9,938 bases of DNA from Sedimentisphaerales bacterium (GCA_016932895.1 JAFGCA010000772.1:1-9938), one strand, 5' to 3'; positions 1 through 7,044 are shown, counted from the first letter of the stretch. Program-made: numbers and translations. The notes: a model not told the origin generated them from the sequence alone.

Positions 1-304
1 AGATGAATCCTCGACTCGCTTCCACCTTTTCGGCCACTTCGGCCCAGGCGACGCCGCTGCCGGAATGGAGGAACAGACTCATGCCGATGAGCACCGCGGC
101 AACAACCGCCGCCGCGAGGGCTAATTTGACAATGGGACTTCTCAAGATCGTTCTCCTTCTGATCGACTCCTTCGGAGCCGTTGCTGTTTTGGTGGATGGA
201 TCCGCATGACGCATACGGGCGAGCACTCGGTCGTGCAGGGTAGGGCCCGCCGTGACGTGCAGCTTCCTGCGGATCGTCTCCTCAATGTCTCTGACGGGTT
301 TCAT
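1..304 (-). CDS. Sigma-coupled membrane protein, module E (C-terminus outside window)
   Basis: The first 101 residues are visible and no stop is reached before the left edge. The ATG at 304 overlaps the sigma E stop (ATGA). The start MKPVRDIEETIRRKLH resembles the module C partner, and AGPTLHDRV at 19-27 is the shared cytoplasmic motif. The membrane helix is about 59-79 (VKLALAAAVVAAVLIGMSLF). The sequence then reads SGSGVAWAEVAEKVEASRGF, the same opening of the outer domain as in modules A and B, so a LolA-like domain is expected beyond the edge (inference). The length and C-terminal architecture cannot be known from this window. The likely role is anti-sigma/sensor for sigma E. Confidence 0.85.
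   Translation of the reverse strand, partial: MKPVRDIEETIRRKLHVTAGPTLHDRVLARMRHADPSTKTATAPKESIRRRTILRSPIVKLALAAAVVAAVLIGMSLFLHSGSGVAWAEVAEKVEASRGFI
33..148. repeat. 116-bp conserved membrane-helix segment, copy in module E
   Basis: This is a gap-free counterpart of 7727-7842 (about 86 of 116 identical by hand count) and 6161-6276. It encodes the membrane helix and VAWAEVA of the module E partner and is the most diverged of the three copies. Confidence 0.65.
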
Positions 305-840
305 GTTTCAACCTCACCGTTTAGCAGGGACCGCAGCTTTTCCAGTCCGTACCGGTACCGGCTCAGAACCGTATTGACGGACGTCTGCTGCAGTTTCGCG
401 ATGTCCCGGAACTTCATGTCCGCCTTGAGCCGCAGCAGCACAACTTCTCGTTGTTCCTCGGGCAAAGCGGCCACCGCCTGCGTGAGAAGCTTCGCCTGTT
501 CGCTGAGGATGACCGCCTGCTCGGGACCCACGGGCTCGGCACGGACGCGGTCGTCTGCGGCCCTGCCCCCGCGTCGGCGCTGCCGCCTCCAGTGATCGCG
601 CACGCGGTTGACTACGCTGGTCGCCAGGTAGCCGCTCAGGCTGCCCCGCGCCCGGAAATTGTGCCTCGATTGGGCGAAGGACACGAACACATCCTGCACC
701 ACGTCCTCGGCCGCGCTCGCGTCGTTGAGCAGGCCCATGGCCAGGGTCAGCATCGAGTCGAGGTACTTCTCATAGATGAGCGCCAACGCCTCGTCGCTGC
801 CCCTCTTGAACTTCCACTTCAGTACGTCATCCTCGAACAT
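301..840 (-). CDS. ECF RNA polymerase sigma factor, module E
   Basis: This 179-residue ECF sigma factor has a sigma-2 region (1-90) with YEKYLDSMLTLAMGLLND, SAAEDVVQDVFVSFAQ and GYLATSVVNRVRDHWRRQRRR. The linker is about 91-115. Sigma-4 (about 118-174) has LPEEQREVVLLRLKADMKF and RDIAKLQQTSVNTVLSRYRYG. A TTG at 864 would extend it by 8 residues. I prefer the ATG at 840 because M-F-E-D-D aligns with the other four starts and GAGAG lies about 8 nt upstream. It is closest to sigma C at both protein and DNA level. Its TGA overlaps the ATG of the downstream partner, which runs off the window. The ECF identity is secure, but the regulon cannot be read from the sequence. Confidence 0.95.
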   Translation of the reverse strand: MFEDDVLKWKFKRGSDEALALIYEKYLDSMLTLAMGLLNDASAAEDVVQDVFVSFAQSRHNFRARGSLSGYLATSVVNRVRDHWRRQRRRGGRAADDRVRAEPVGPEQAVILSEQAKLLTQAVAALPEEQREVVLLRLKADMKFRDIAKLQQTSVNTVLSRYRYGLEKLRSLLNGEVET

Positions 841-862
841 CGGTTGTCTCTCACGCACCTTC

Positions 863-911
863 AAGAACGATCATTCTCACATAGTACTACGCCCGGGGGA
901 ACATTTTATTC
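863..911 (-). promoter_or_regulatory. Promoter-like leader of module E
   Basis: The minus strand reads AATAAAATG, then GCGTAGTACTAT (-10-like TACTAT at plus-strand 881-886), then GTGAGAATGATCGTTCTT. The last 18 bases differ from the module C leader at two positions. The -10-like element is about 41 nt before the sigma E start. Confidence 0.52.
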
Positions 912-977
912 TTGTGAGGCGGATTTCTTTTCTGAATAGGAGGTTGCGGCAGTTCGCGAATCGCAGTCGGCGCGCGC

Positions 978-1008
978 AAGAGAAAGGCCGAGCCCAACGG
1001 CCCGGCCG
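978..1008 (-). terminator. Rho-independent terminator of module D
   Basis: On the minus strand GGCCGGGCC pairs with GGCTCGGCC (9 bp with one G-U pair, 4-nt loop GTTG), followed by TTTCTCTT. It lies about 24 nt past the TAG at 1032. Confidence 0.83.
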
Positions 1009-1031
1009 ATGATCCTGATGGTACCGGCGGT

Positions 1032-2222
1032 CTATGGCTTCACGATGAACTCGTATTCATGGGGCTTGTCTTTCTCGGGGTACTCTTTCGCTCGGCAGCG
1101 AAGGATGAAGCCGCCGTCCGTTCTCTCGTACTCGAATGGCTCGCCGCTGAACAGGTCCCGTGGAGAGTCGGCGGGCAGGGCGTCCGGCAAACGTCCGGTG
1201 CCGGCCTTGGTGATGTAGAGGTCGATCGCCGTTTCGATGGCATGGAGGTGCGTCTGCTGTCTTATCGACAGTTGGTAGATCCTCCCGACCGCCGGCAGTG
1301 AGAACGCCGTCAGCGTCGCGTCCGGGTTGTCTTTGGCTTCGGCACACGCGCGGTCGTCGAATTCGTCCAGTGTGGCACACATCTGGTCATACGGCAGTGT
1401 CGACCCGAGCGTGTCTATTATGGTGCCGATCGTCCGGTGCCAGTAGTTTCGGTTTCTCTCGAAGAAGGCCTCGTCGCGGGCCTCGCGGATGCGCATGAGC
1501 ACAGGATCTGTGGGCGAATCGGCAGATTCTCCAGCCATTCGGAAGAGTACGTCTGCTTTCTCCATTCGCATGGTCTGGGCGCATACATCGGCCTCCTGAG
1601 CCAGGCAGTACGCCAGAGAAGGAAACCGTTTCTGCGTCTGAACCAAGGAGTCTCGGAACTGCTTCAGGGCTGTCACGTCATTCGGTAGAAGGCCCAGGAT
1701 GCTCTGGGTGGTCCCATGGGTCAGGCCGTTCAACGCGATCCCCACGAGATACGATATCAGCGTTCGGTCGCACGTCTGCACGGCCATTCTGCGCAGCGTC
1801 AGGCAGCGGTCCAATGCCGTCGCGTAGTCGCCCTGTTCGGCCAGCAGTCTTGCCTCTGCCGAGAGCAAGAAGGCGATTCGCCTGACGGCCGGGAGGTTCG
1901 GCATTGCCAGATCGAGCCCCTGCCGATAGTCGTAACCCCAATCACACGTCGGCATGTCGGCTGCGGCCACCACATAGTCGATGACGCGCCGGTTCTTCTC
2001 GATGTGCTCGATGATCGTCTCGTTGACGCCGATCGTGCCTTTGCGGAAGTCGGTGATCATCTGGGCCATCGTCTCATCCGGCTTCTCGTAGAGCAGGAAC
2101 GCCTGATAGTACAGCAGGCTGGCGTTGTCCGCTTGTTGGGCCCGGGTGACTGTGCCCAACGCCAGCAGTGTCACGACCATGCACACGACCATTCTTGGTG
2201 TTATCTCTGGTACCGTCTTCAT
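1032..2222 (-). CDS. Secreted helical protein of unknown function, third gene of module D
   Basis: This 396-residue protein starts at the ATG at 2222. Residues 1-28 read as a signal peptide (hydrophobic MVVCMVVTLLALG, then TRA before QQ). The mature protein is largely alpha-helical with repeat-like stretches (SLLYYQAFLLYEKPDE; LLSAEARLLAEQGDYATALDRCLTLRRMA), similar in feel to helical-hairpin repeats but not clean TPRs. The C-terminal 70 residues hold a compact block: TAIDLYITKAGTGRLPDALP, then PRDLFSGEPFEYERTDGGFILRC. From memory this 'LP..LP.D.P.D.FSG.PF.Y' block is common in planctomycete secreted proteins and resembles the C-terminal part of type II secretion pseudopilins. It follows the short partner by 19 nt and is ended by a terminator. 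It may supply the extracytoplasmic function that the truncated partner lacks. The exact function is not recognised. Confidence 0.85.
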   Translation of the reverse strand: MKTVPEITPRMVVCMVVTLLALGTVTRAQQADNASLLYYQAFLLYEKPDETMAQMITDFRKGTIGVNETIIEHIEKNRRVIDYVVAAADMPTCDWGYDYRQGLDLAMPNLPAVRRIAFLLSAEARLLAEQGDYATALDRCLTLRRMAVQTCDRTLISYLVGIALNGLTHGTTQSILGLLPNDVTALKQFRDSLVQTQKRFPSLAYCLAQEADVCAQTMRMEKADVLFRMAGESADSPTDPVLMRIREARDEAFFERNRNYWHRTIGTIIDTLGSTLPYDQMCATLDEFDDRACAEAKDNPDATLTAFSLPAVGRIYQLSIRQQTHLHAIETAIDLYITKAGTGRLPDALPADSPRDLFSGEPFEYERTDGGFILRCRAKEYPEKDKPHEYEFIVKP

Positions 2223-2229
2223 GATCAAA

Positions 2230-2235
2230 TCCTTT
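2230..2235 (-). promoter_or_regulatory. Ribosome binding site deciding the start at 2222
   Basis: AAAGGA on the minus strand lies 7 nt before the ATG at 2222. The in-frame TTG at 2228 would leave the site practically touching the start codon, so the ATG is preferred. Confidence 0.65.
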
Positions 2236-2241
2236 CAGGAT

Positions 2242-2673
2242 CTAGGAACCGTTGAACTCAGCAATCAAATCTTCAATGGACATTCTTGTAGGTTCGATAT
2301 CCATTCTCTCGGCGGCCTCTTCACATTGCCTTTCGAGACCTTGCATTCCGGCGCGACGGTAGACGGTGTTCAAACGCCTCACCGTCAGCAGTTCGGCGGC
2401 TGACACGGTGGCACGCCTGGGCGGCGTCGTCGCGGGCTCGCGCCGGAGTGGATGCCGGGCCAGCAGGGCGACGATCACCACGACCGCGGCCGCGGCGGCT
2501 GCCTTCGTTATGAAGGACCGGGGCAGCGTTCTCCGGATCGCGCGGCGTGCTCCCATCGACTTCCGGTGCCTGGCGACGAGTTCGCTCAGGACCCTTTGAT
2601 CCGCCTGGGCATGGATGTCGATCTCCAGGTCGGAATGCTTGAGGGAATCCTCTATGTCTCTTGTCGATCTCAT
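2242..2673 (-). CDS. Short sigma-coupled single-pass membrane protein, module D
   Basis: This 143-residue protein occupies the position of the larger partners. Its cytoplasmic part (1-54) contains IHAQADQRV at 20-28, aligning with the shared A-x4-x-[DQ]-R-[VLM] motif, and a basic stretch (RRAIRRTLPR) before the helix. The membrane helix is about 56-72 (TKAAAAAAVVVIVALLA). After it come a Pro/Arg-rich linker (PATTPPRRA) and about 55 helical residues with no LolA-like domain; the end is SIEDLIAEFNGS. The ATG at 2673 overlaps the sigma D stop by 4 nt. The gene stops 19 nt before the next start, so the three genes form one operon. It is most likely a minimal anti-sigma/anchor whose sensing part lies elsewhere, possibly in the secreted neighbour (inference). 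No homologue is recognised by name. Confidence 0.82.
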   Translation of the reverse strand: MRSTRDIEDSLKHSDLEIDIHAQADQRVLSELVARHRKSMGARRAIRRTLPRSFITKAAAAAAVVVIVALLARHPLRREPATTPPRRATVSAAELLTVRRLNTVYRRAGMQGLERQCEEAAERMDIEPTRMSIEDLIAEFNGS

Positions 2674-3215
2674 GGTTCCAACTCACCGTTCACGATTGAG
2701 CGCAGCTTCTCCAACGCGTAGCGATACCGGCCCTTGACCGTATTGACTGAGACGCCTTGACACTGGGCGATTCGTCCGAACTTCATCCCGGCCGTCACGT
2801 GCAAGGTCACCACCTCCCGCTGCTCGTAGGGCAGCCGGGCCATCGCATCAGCCCACTTCCTCAACTCCTCACTGTAAGTGATCCATTGCTCGGGCGTCCT
2901 GGAATCGGACACCATCGCCTCCGCTTCGTCCAGCCCGACGGTCCGTCTTCGCTGCCGCGCGCGATTGCGATTGCGGGCGTTGTTGGCCACACAGGTCAGC
3001 AGATAGCCCTTGAGACTGCCGTGGAGCTTCAGCCGGTCCGCCGATTGGGCGAAGGACACGAAGACGTCGTGCACCGCGTCCTCGGCATCACCGGAAGTGT
3101 GCAGCAGCAGGGCCGCCAGCTTGAGCAGGTCCGTCCGGTATTTCCGGTAGATGCGGCAGAGCGCCTCCCCGTCCCCACACTTGAACCTCCAGATCAGCAA
3201 CTTTTCCTCAAGCAT
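2670..3215 (-). CDS. ECF RNA polymerase sigma factor, module D
   Basis: This 181-residue ECF sigma factor has a sigma-2 region (1-90) with SGDAEDAVHDVFVSFAQSAD and GSLKGYLLTCVANNARNRNR. A linker (about 91-112) contains DEAEAMVSDSRTPEQW, and sigma-4 carries LPYEQREVVTLHVTAGMKF and RIAQCQGVSVNTVKGRYRYALEKLR. The ATG at 3215 was chosen over the TTG at 3221 from paralogue alignment, and a GGAAAG lies upstream of it. It is the most divergent of the five in region 2 (ALLLHTSGDAED in place of GLLND..AAED) and has Cys residues at 14 and 20 that the others lack. The stop overlaps the ATG of the short partner. This module has a third gene, so the transcript is probably tricistronic. Confidence 0.95.
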   Translation of the reverse strand: MLEEKLLIWRFKCGDGEALCRIYRKYRTDLLKLAALLLHTSGDAEDAVHDVFVSFAQSADRLKLHGSLKGYLLTCVANNARNRNRARQRRRTVGLDEAEAMVSDSRTPEQWITYSEELRKWADAMARLPYEQREVVTLHVTAGMKFGRIAQCQGVSVNTVKGRYRYALEKLRSIVNGELEP

Positions 3216-3240
3216 CAGCAACCGACTTTCCCAAGCTCAG

Positions 3241-3270
3241 GATCACCGTCATATATAACACAATCGAAGG
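3241..3270 (-). promoter_or_regulatory. Promoter-like leader of module D
   Basis: The minus strand reads TTGTGTTATATATGACGGTG, an extended -10-like TGnTATATA (plus-strand 3251-3257) about 36-42 nt before the sigma D start. Unlike the other four leaders it lacks the GATCGTTCTT block and has no A-rich patch upstream, so this module may be controlled differently. Confidence 0.45.
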
Positions 3271-3333
3271 GACCGCGTGGGTATGGAAAAATGCGTTTTT
3301 TCTGCCGGCGTCTTTCTCAGGCGAGGGACGGCG

Positions 3334-3366
3334 CATGAAAAGGGCCGGACCCTCGCAGGTCCGGCC
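3334..3366 (-). terminator. Rho-independent terminator of module C
   Basis: On the minus strand a perfect 9-bp stem GGCCGGACC / GGTCCGGCC with a 6-nt loop is followed by CTTTTC. It lies about 41 nt after the TAG of the TPR-bearing partner. The stem is the same type as at 8665-8700. Confidence 0.85.
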
Positions 3367-3407
3367 GTGCTGTTGCGGAATGATTCGGCGGCTGGGTCTG
3401 GCGCTTG

Positions 3408-4871
3408 CTATTGCGAGTCGTTCGTGGGGACCGCTCCGGGCAACTCGGCGGCGGGGGGCAGGCTGATTTGCCCGTCGTCGTCGAGCCAATGCTCCCAGGC
3501 GGCGATGGCGGCCTCGTTCTCTTGAGCCGTCGCACCGGGGTCGTATCCGAAGTTCTGTCCCGTCACCAGGCGCAGACGTTCGATCATCAGGGCGGTGCTC
3601 TCCTCGGGGCCGGGGGCATCGTGGCAGCCCTCGCGCATGCCGTCGGCGGCGATGAGCGGATCGTCGGCAAGATCGAACGACCGGGCGGCCTCGGGGTTGC
3701 GCAGCGACTCGATCATCTTGGGCAGGATCTTCTTCAGGTCGAGGGCCGCCATGTCCGTCATGCCCTTGCCCGCGTAGGCCAGACCCCGGGCGTACCGGTA
3801 GGATGGAATGTCCCAGCCGATCTCGGCCAGCATGTCGATCACAGCAGTGAGCCGGTAGATCGCGCCATCGTAGTCCCCGGCTGCATAGAGCGCCTTGCCC
3901 ATCCAGAGCCACGCCCAGTTGCGTTTCCCATCGGACAGTTCGATGGTTTTCTCGAACAATCCAGCAGCCCGCTGGTAGTCGCCGCCGGCCAGGGCCCGTC
4001 GGGCGTCCTCGAAATGGGCCTGCGCGAGGTCACCGATTTCGCGCTTCTGCCTTTCTTCGACCATCCACTGTGGCTCGGGCCCGCTTGGGGCGCCCGGTCG
4101 CTTGTCGACGACGATCGCGCCGTCGGGAATCACGATGTCGAAGGTCCCCGCCGGCGGTTCCTCGTAGCTGATCTCATAGTCTCCGATGGCCATCGGCAGC
4201 TTGGTGTCACTGTCGATGTAGACGTGCGTGTCTCCCGCGACGCTGCGAAGTTGATGGGCGGGCCGGCCCTTATACGTCACATTCTCGGCAACCACGGCGT
4301 ACTTGGGCTGCCCGTCGGCGATCTCTTCGAACATCTTGCCGGGCGCGTAATGCCACGTATAGGATTGCTCGCTCGGATCGTGGAGCACCACCGTGTTCTT
4401 CTCGGGCGAGGCGTGATAGACCATCACGGTCCGGCGGTCGTCGACCACGTAGAACGAGCGGGAGGGTGTATTCTGGCGGTATCGAGCCTGGTACCCGTCG
4501 GCGTCGATCTCCTCCCACCGCTCGTCTTCGATGTTGCCGGCCCGGTCGTACTTGATCACGTGCATGTAACGGACGTTCTGGAGGGCCTCGATGGTTTGGT
4601 CGATGCCGTAGGCAGGGGCCCCGAGCCTCGGCAGCAGGTTCACTGCCAGGGCCGCGACCACAATGACGGCGGCGGCAGCCGTTGCGAATTGTACGGTTCG
4701 ATTGTGCATGATCGTTCTCCTTAGACCGACCTTGGGAAAGATCGGCGCGGTTTCCTTGGATTGATTCTGTGCATTCATCATGTCCGTGAACACTCGGTCA
4801 CCGAAGGCCGCATCGGCGGGGAAATGCAGTTTCGCTCGGATGGTGTTTTCGACTTTCCTTCTGGGCTTCAT
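3408..4871 (-). CDS. Sigma-coupled membrane protein with LolA-like and TPR regions, module C
   Basis: At 487 residues this is the largest partner here. The cytoplasmic part (1-58) opens with MKPRRKVENTIRAKLH, close to the module E partner, and has ADAAFGDRV at 19-27. A membrane helix lies at about 60-81. Residues 86-258 form a beta-rich outer domain (HVIKYDRAG, RWEEIDADGYQARYRQ, KGRPAHQLRS, YIDSDTKLPMAIGDYEI, GTFDIVIPDGA) that reads as LolA-like, though without the Cys pair or FEPNIP ending of modules A and B. Residues 283-385 look like TPR-type helical repeats (ARRALAGGDYQRAAGLFEKTIEL; MGKALYAAGDYDGAIYRLTAV; ARGLAYAGKGMTDMAALDLKKI). The tail after about 400 is acidic and unassigned. The start is fixed by the ATGA overlap with sigma C. 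The TPR part suggests a protein partner outside the membrane (inference). Confidence 0.86.
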   Translation of the reverse strand: MKPRRKVENTIRAKLHFPADAAFGDRVFTDMMNAQNQSKETAPIFPKVGLRRTIMHNRTVQFATAAAAVIVVAALAVNLLPRLGAPAYGIDQTIEALQNVRYMHVIKYDRAGNIEDERWEEIDADGYQARYRQNTPSRSFYVVDDRRTVMVYHASPEKNTVVLHDPSEQSYTWHYAPGKMFEEIADGQPKYAVVAENVTYKGRPAHQLRSVAGDTHVYIDSDTKLPMAIGDYEISYEEPPAGTFDIVIPDGAIVVDKRPGAPSGPEPQWMVEERQKREIGDLAQAHFEDARRALAGGDYQRAAGLFEKTIELSDGKRNWAWLWMGKALYAAGDYDGAIYRLTAVIDMLAEIGWDIPSYRYARGLAYAGKGMTDMAALDLKKILPKMIESLRNPEAARSFDLADDPLIAADGMREGCHDAPGPEESTALMIERLRLVTGQNFGYDPGATAQENEAAIAAWEHWLDDDGQISLPPAAELPGAVPTNDSQ

Positions 4872-5410
4872 GTTTCCACCTCACCGTTCAGAGTGCTTCG
4901 CAGCCGGTTCAGGCCGTAGCGGTACCGGCCCACGACCGTGTTGATGGATGTGTTCTGCAACCTGGCGATGTCCCGGAACTTCATGTCGGCCTTGAGTCGC
5001 AGCAATACGACCTCGCGCTGCTCGGCGGGCAGTTGGGCGACGGCTTCATTGAGCTTCAGCGCCTGTTCTGCGAAGCTCGCGGCGCAGTGCGGCTCGACCG
5101 ATTCGCGGGCGGGTTCGGACCGGCGGTTCGAGACCGCGATCTGGCGCCGCAGACGCCGTCGGCGGTCGCGTACGCGGTTGACCACGCTCGTGGCCAGGTA
5201 GCCGCTGAGCCGGCCCCGCAGCCGGAATCCCGGTCCCAGGCTCGCGAACGAGACGAACACATCGTGTACGACGTCTTCCGCCGCCGCGCGGTCGTTGAGC
5301 AGGCCCATCGCCAGCGTCAGCATCGAATCGAGGTATTTCTCATAGATTCGTGCCAGCGCCTCCGGCCGGCCGCGCCGAAACTGCCATTTCAGCAACTCAT
5401 CTTCGATCAT
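4868..5410 (-). CDS. ECF RNA polymerase sigma factor, module C
   Basis: This 180-residue ECF sigma factor starts at an ATG (M-I-E-D-E). Sigma-2 (1-90) contains YEKYLDSMLTLAMGLLND and AAAEDVVHDVFVSFA. An Arg-rich stretch RDRRRRLRRQ marks the end of region 2. Sigma-4 (about 118-175) has LPAEQREVVLLRLKADMKF and RDIARLQNTSINTVVGRYRYG. It is the closest paralogue of sigma E, with several runs identical in protein and nearly so in DNA (see 721-777 versus 5291-5347), pointing to a duplication or gene conversion between these two modules. The stop codon overlaps the ATG of the TPR-bearing partner. Because sigma-4 of C and E are almost alike in the recognition helix, the two may read overlapping promoter sets (inference). 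Confidence 0.96.
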   Translation of the reverse strand: MIEDELLKWQFRRGRPEALARIYEKYLDSMLTLAMGLLNDRAAAEDVVHDVFVSFASLGPGFRLRGRLSGYLATSVVNRVRDRRRRLRRQIAVSNRRSEPARESVEPHCAASFAEQALKLNEAVAQLPAEQREVVLLRLKADMKFRDIARLQNTSINTVVGRYRYGLNRLRSTLNGEVET

Positions 5411-5431
5411 GGCTGTCCGTTCACATCATCC

Positions 5432-5482
5432 AAAAGAACGATCGCTCTCACAGTCTACCACGCTCGACGAGTTGTTTTTTGT
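5432..5482 (-). promoter_or_regulatory. Promoter-like leader of module C
   Basis: The minus strand reads ACAAAAAAC, then CGTGGTAGACT (extended -10-like, hexamer at plus-strand 5452-5457), then GTGAGAGCGATCGTTCTTTT. The last block differs from the module E leader at only two of its first 18 positions. The -10-like element is about 42 nt before the sigma C start. The CGATCG palindrome could be an operator, but that is untested. Confidence 0.55.
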
Positions 5483-5508
5483 ATGTCGCCTCCGTTTTTT
5501 TCGGCGCA

Positions 5509-5540
5509 TAAGAAAAAGGCCGAGCCTGTTTGGGCCCGGC
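5509..5540 (-). terminator. Rho-independent terminator of module B
   Basis: On the minus strand GCCGGGCC pairs with GGCTCGGC (8 bp, one G-U pair, 6-nt loop), followed by TTTTTCTT. It begins about 34 nt past the partner's TAG and is nearly the same in sequence as the terminators at 7053-7087 and 978-1008. Confidence 0.85.
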
Positions 5541-5574
5541 TTGGTGGATACTCGGTTTGTCTGTGTCCGAAACG

Positions 5575-6435
5575 CTACATCTGTTCGTAGTCGGTGGGAA
5601 TATTCGGCTCGAACACACTTGCATCGAATTCCGCATCCCATTGGAATTGGTCGAAGGTCATGTTGGTGTTGGATTCGCCGTGGAATTCGCCCTCCAACAG
5701 CACGGGGTAACCCGTCTTGATACTGACCCAGAGGCGTGCGATGAGGCTCTCAATCCCGGGACTTTCGTTCGAGCAAAAGGCCGGATCGGTGGTCTCGATG
5801 CCCTCGCAGAGCACACCGTCGATCTCTCGACGCGTGAGCTTGGTGTATTCGCACGCCAGGAATTTCCGGACCCAATAGGTCGGGTCCTGGTAATTGGCGT
5901 GTTTCCGGTCCCCCTCATCTGTCAACGTGATGTCCTCGATCACGTATTGCTTCAGGGCATGCAAGAGAACCACTCTCTTGGCCGTGGCTCGGTTGTCATA
6001 CATCGTTATCCAACACTGGTCGTTCTTGAAGCCCTCGGCTCGATACTGGGTCGGCGACAGGTAGGTGATCCCATAATCGGATTTCATCGCAAGTGCGTCC
6101 TGGCTGTCGGTCCCGCGTCTTTCGCGGTAGATGACGCCTCGACTGGCTTCGATCTTCTGGGCGACCTCGGCCCAGACGACGCCGGAGCCGGAGCTGCGAA
6201 ATAGCGTGACGCCGACAAGCACGGCGGCGATGACGGCCGCGGCGACGGCGAATTTGGCAATGGGATTTCTCATGATCTTTCTCCTTGCGCTACTCAGCGT
6301 TGCCGCTGATTCGGTTTTGGTTGAGGGCCCGTGGGCGTCGAGGACGATCTCCCGCATGCGGTCGAGTGCTTCGTCGCTCGCACGGACGTCCAGGTCCTTC
6401 TTCATGACTTCTTCGAGTTTGTCGTGCTTCTTCAT
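5575..6435 (-). CDS. Sigma-coupled single-pass membrane protein with LolA-like outer domain, module B
   Basis: This 286-residue protein is the closest relative of the module A partner. It has a charged cytoplasmic part (1-58) with ASDEALDRM at 19-27, a membrane helix at about 59-80, SGVVWAEVA, then an outer domain of about 200 residues. The outer domain includes WVRKFLACEYTKL (188-200), DGVLCEGIETTDPAF (206-220), RLWVSIKTGYPV and a C-terminal QFQWDAEFDASVFEPNIP. The LolA/RseB-like assignment is by recalled pattern. Cys195 and Cys210 match the Cys pair of the module A protein with identical spacing, so a disulfide outside the membrane is possible. Its ATG overlaps the sigma B stop by 4 nt, and a terminator follows 35 nt after the TAG. 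It probably restrains sigma B at the membrane until an envelope signal is sensed (inference). Confidence 0.88.
   Translation of the reverse strand: MKKHDKLEEVMKKDLDVRASDEALDRMREIVLDAHGPSTKTESAATLSSARRKIMRNPIAKFAVAAAVIAAVLVGVTLFRSSGSGVVWAEVAQKIEASRGVIYRERRGTDSQDALAMKSDYGITYLSPTQYRAEGFKNDQCWITMYDNRATAKRVVLLHALKQYVIEDITLTDEGDRKHANYQDPTYWVRKFLACEYTKLTRREIDGVLCEGIETTDPAFCSNESPGIESLIARLWVSIKTGYPVLLEGEFHGESNTNMTFDQFQWDAEFDASVFEPNIPTDYEQM
6161..6276. repeat. 116-bp conserved membrane-helix segment, copy in module B
   Basis: This copy is equivalent to 7727-7842 (11 differences counted by hand) and 33-148. It encodes the helix and the juxtamembrane SSGSGVVWAEVA of the module B partner. Confidence 0.75.
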
Positions 6436-6974
6436 GGTTCGACCTCACCATTCAAAAGGGCCCTGAGCTTCTTCATGCCGTACCGGTACCGGCCGTGAGC
6501 CGCGCTGACCGAGACGCTCTGGAGCCGGGCGATGTCCCTGAGGGTCATGCCGTCCTTGACCTTCAACACGACGGCCTCGCGCTGCTCGTAAGGTAGCTCC
6601 GCCAGGGCGGCGGCGAGTCGCTCGCACCGCTCGCTGTACACGAGCGAGCGATCCGCCTGGCCCGCGTCGGTGCGCTGTGTGACGCATTGTTCGGCGCGAC
6701 GCTGCCGGCTGCGCTGCCTGCGGACCCGGTCGCGGGCGCGGTTGACCACGCTCTTGCACAAGTACGCCTTCAAGCTGCCTTTCAGATCGAGCGAGCGGCC
6801 GTTTCGTGCAAACGTGACGAACACATCCTGAACCACGTCCTCGGCCTCATGCGGATCGTTCAGCAGCCCGAACGCCAGGCTCAGCAGCAGGTGCACGTAC
6901 TTGCCATAGATGCGGGCCAGCGCCTCCCGGTTGCCGCGCCTGAGCCGCCATTTCAGCACTTCATCTTCGATCAT
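6432..6974 (-). CDS. ECF RNA polymerase sigma factor, module B
   Basis: This 180-residue ECF sigma factor has a sigma-2 region (1-90) with LLNDPHEAEDVVQDVFVTFA. The linker is basic and glutamine-rich (about 88-110), and sigma-4 (118-175) carries LPYEQREAVVLKV and the recognition helix around RDIARLQSVSVSAAHGRYRYG. Two adjacent ATGs (6977 and 6974) are possible. I chose 6974 because M-I-E-D-E matches the paralogues. An upstream TTG at 7046 would place the start inside the promoter-like leader and is unlikely. In the recognition helix it has SVSAAHGRYRYG where sigmas C and E have SVNTV or SINTV, so its promoter specificity may differ. The stop overlaps the partner's ATG. The linker and the Cys in YLCKSVVNRA distinguish it from its neighbours. 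Targets are unknown; autoregulation is plausible from the shared leaders. Confidence 0.95.
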   Translation of the reverse strand: MIEDEVLKWRLRRGNREALARIYGKYVHLLLSLAFGLLNDPHEAEDVVQDVFVTFARNGRSLDLKGSLKAYLCKSVVNRARDRVRRQRSRQRRAEQCVTQRTDAGQADRSLVYSERCERLAAALAELPYEQREAVVLKVKDGMTLRDIARLQSVSVSAAHGRYRYGMKKLRALLNGEVEP

Positions 6975-6994
6975 CATCAACTCACAGACCCGGG

Positions 6995-7044
6995 CAAAAG
7001 AACGCTCTTTCCCTATACCACGCAGCTCAGCCCCCATTTTACAC
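6995..7044 (-). promoter_or_regulatory. Promoter-like leader of module B
   Basis: Minus-strand reading gives GTAAAATGG, then CGTGGTATAGG (extended -10-like TGnTATAGG, plus-strand 7012-7017 for the hexamer), then GAAAGAGCGTTCTTTTG. The -10-like element is about 38 nt before the sigma start. The last block matches module C (GAGCGATCGTTCTTTTG) except that 'GAT' plus a C is missing, so the palindrome CGATCG is broken here. Confidence 0.5.

Noticed and set aside
841..864. A TTG start for sigma E giving 8 more residues
   Set aside because: A better-aligned ATG at 840 with GAGAG upstream is available. The TTG start cannot be fully excluded.
863..911. A canonical ECF promoter (GGAAC -35 with CGTC -10) before sigma E
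   Set aside because: The leaders contain CGT near -10 but no GGAAC at the expected 16-17 nt spacing in any module, so autoregulation by a classical ECF promoter is not claimed.
3405..4724. A 439-codon open frame on the plus strand
   Set aside because: It is antisense to the well-supported module C partner, has no recognisable domain, and its hydrophobic/basic composition is what a GC-rich shadow frame gives.
5530..6204. A 224-codon open frame on the plus strand
   Set aside because: It is antisense to the module B partner, and its start lies inside the terminator hairpin of that module. No motif supports it.
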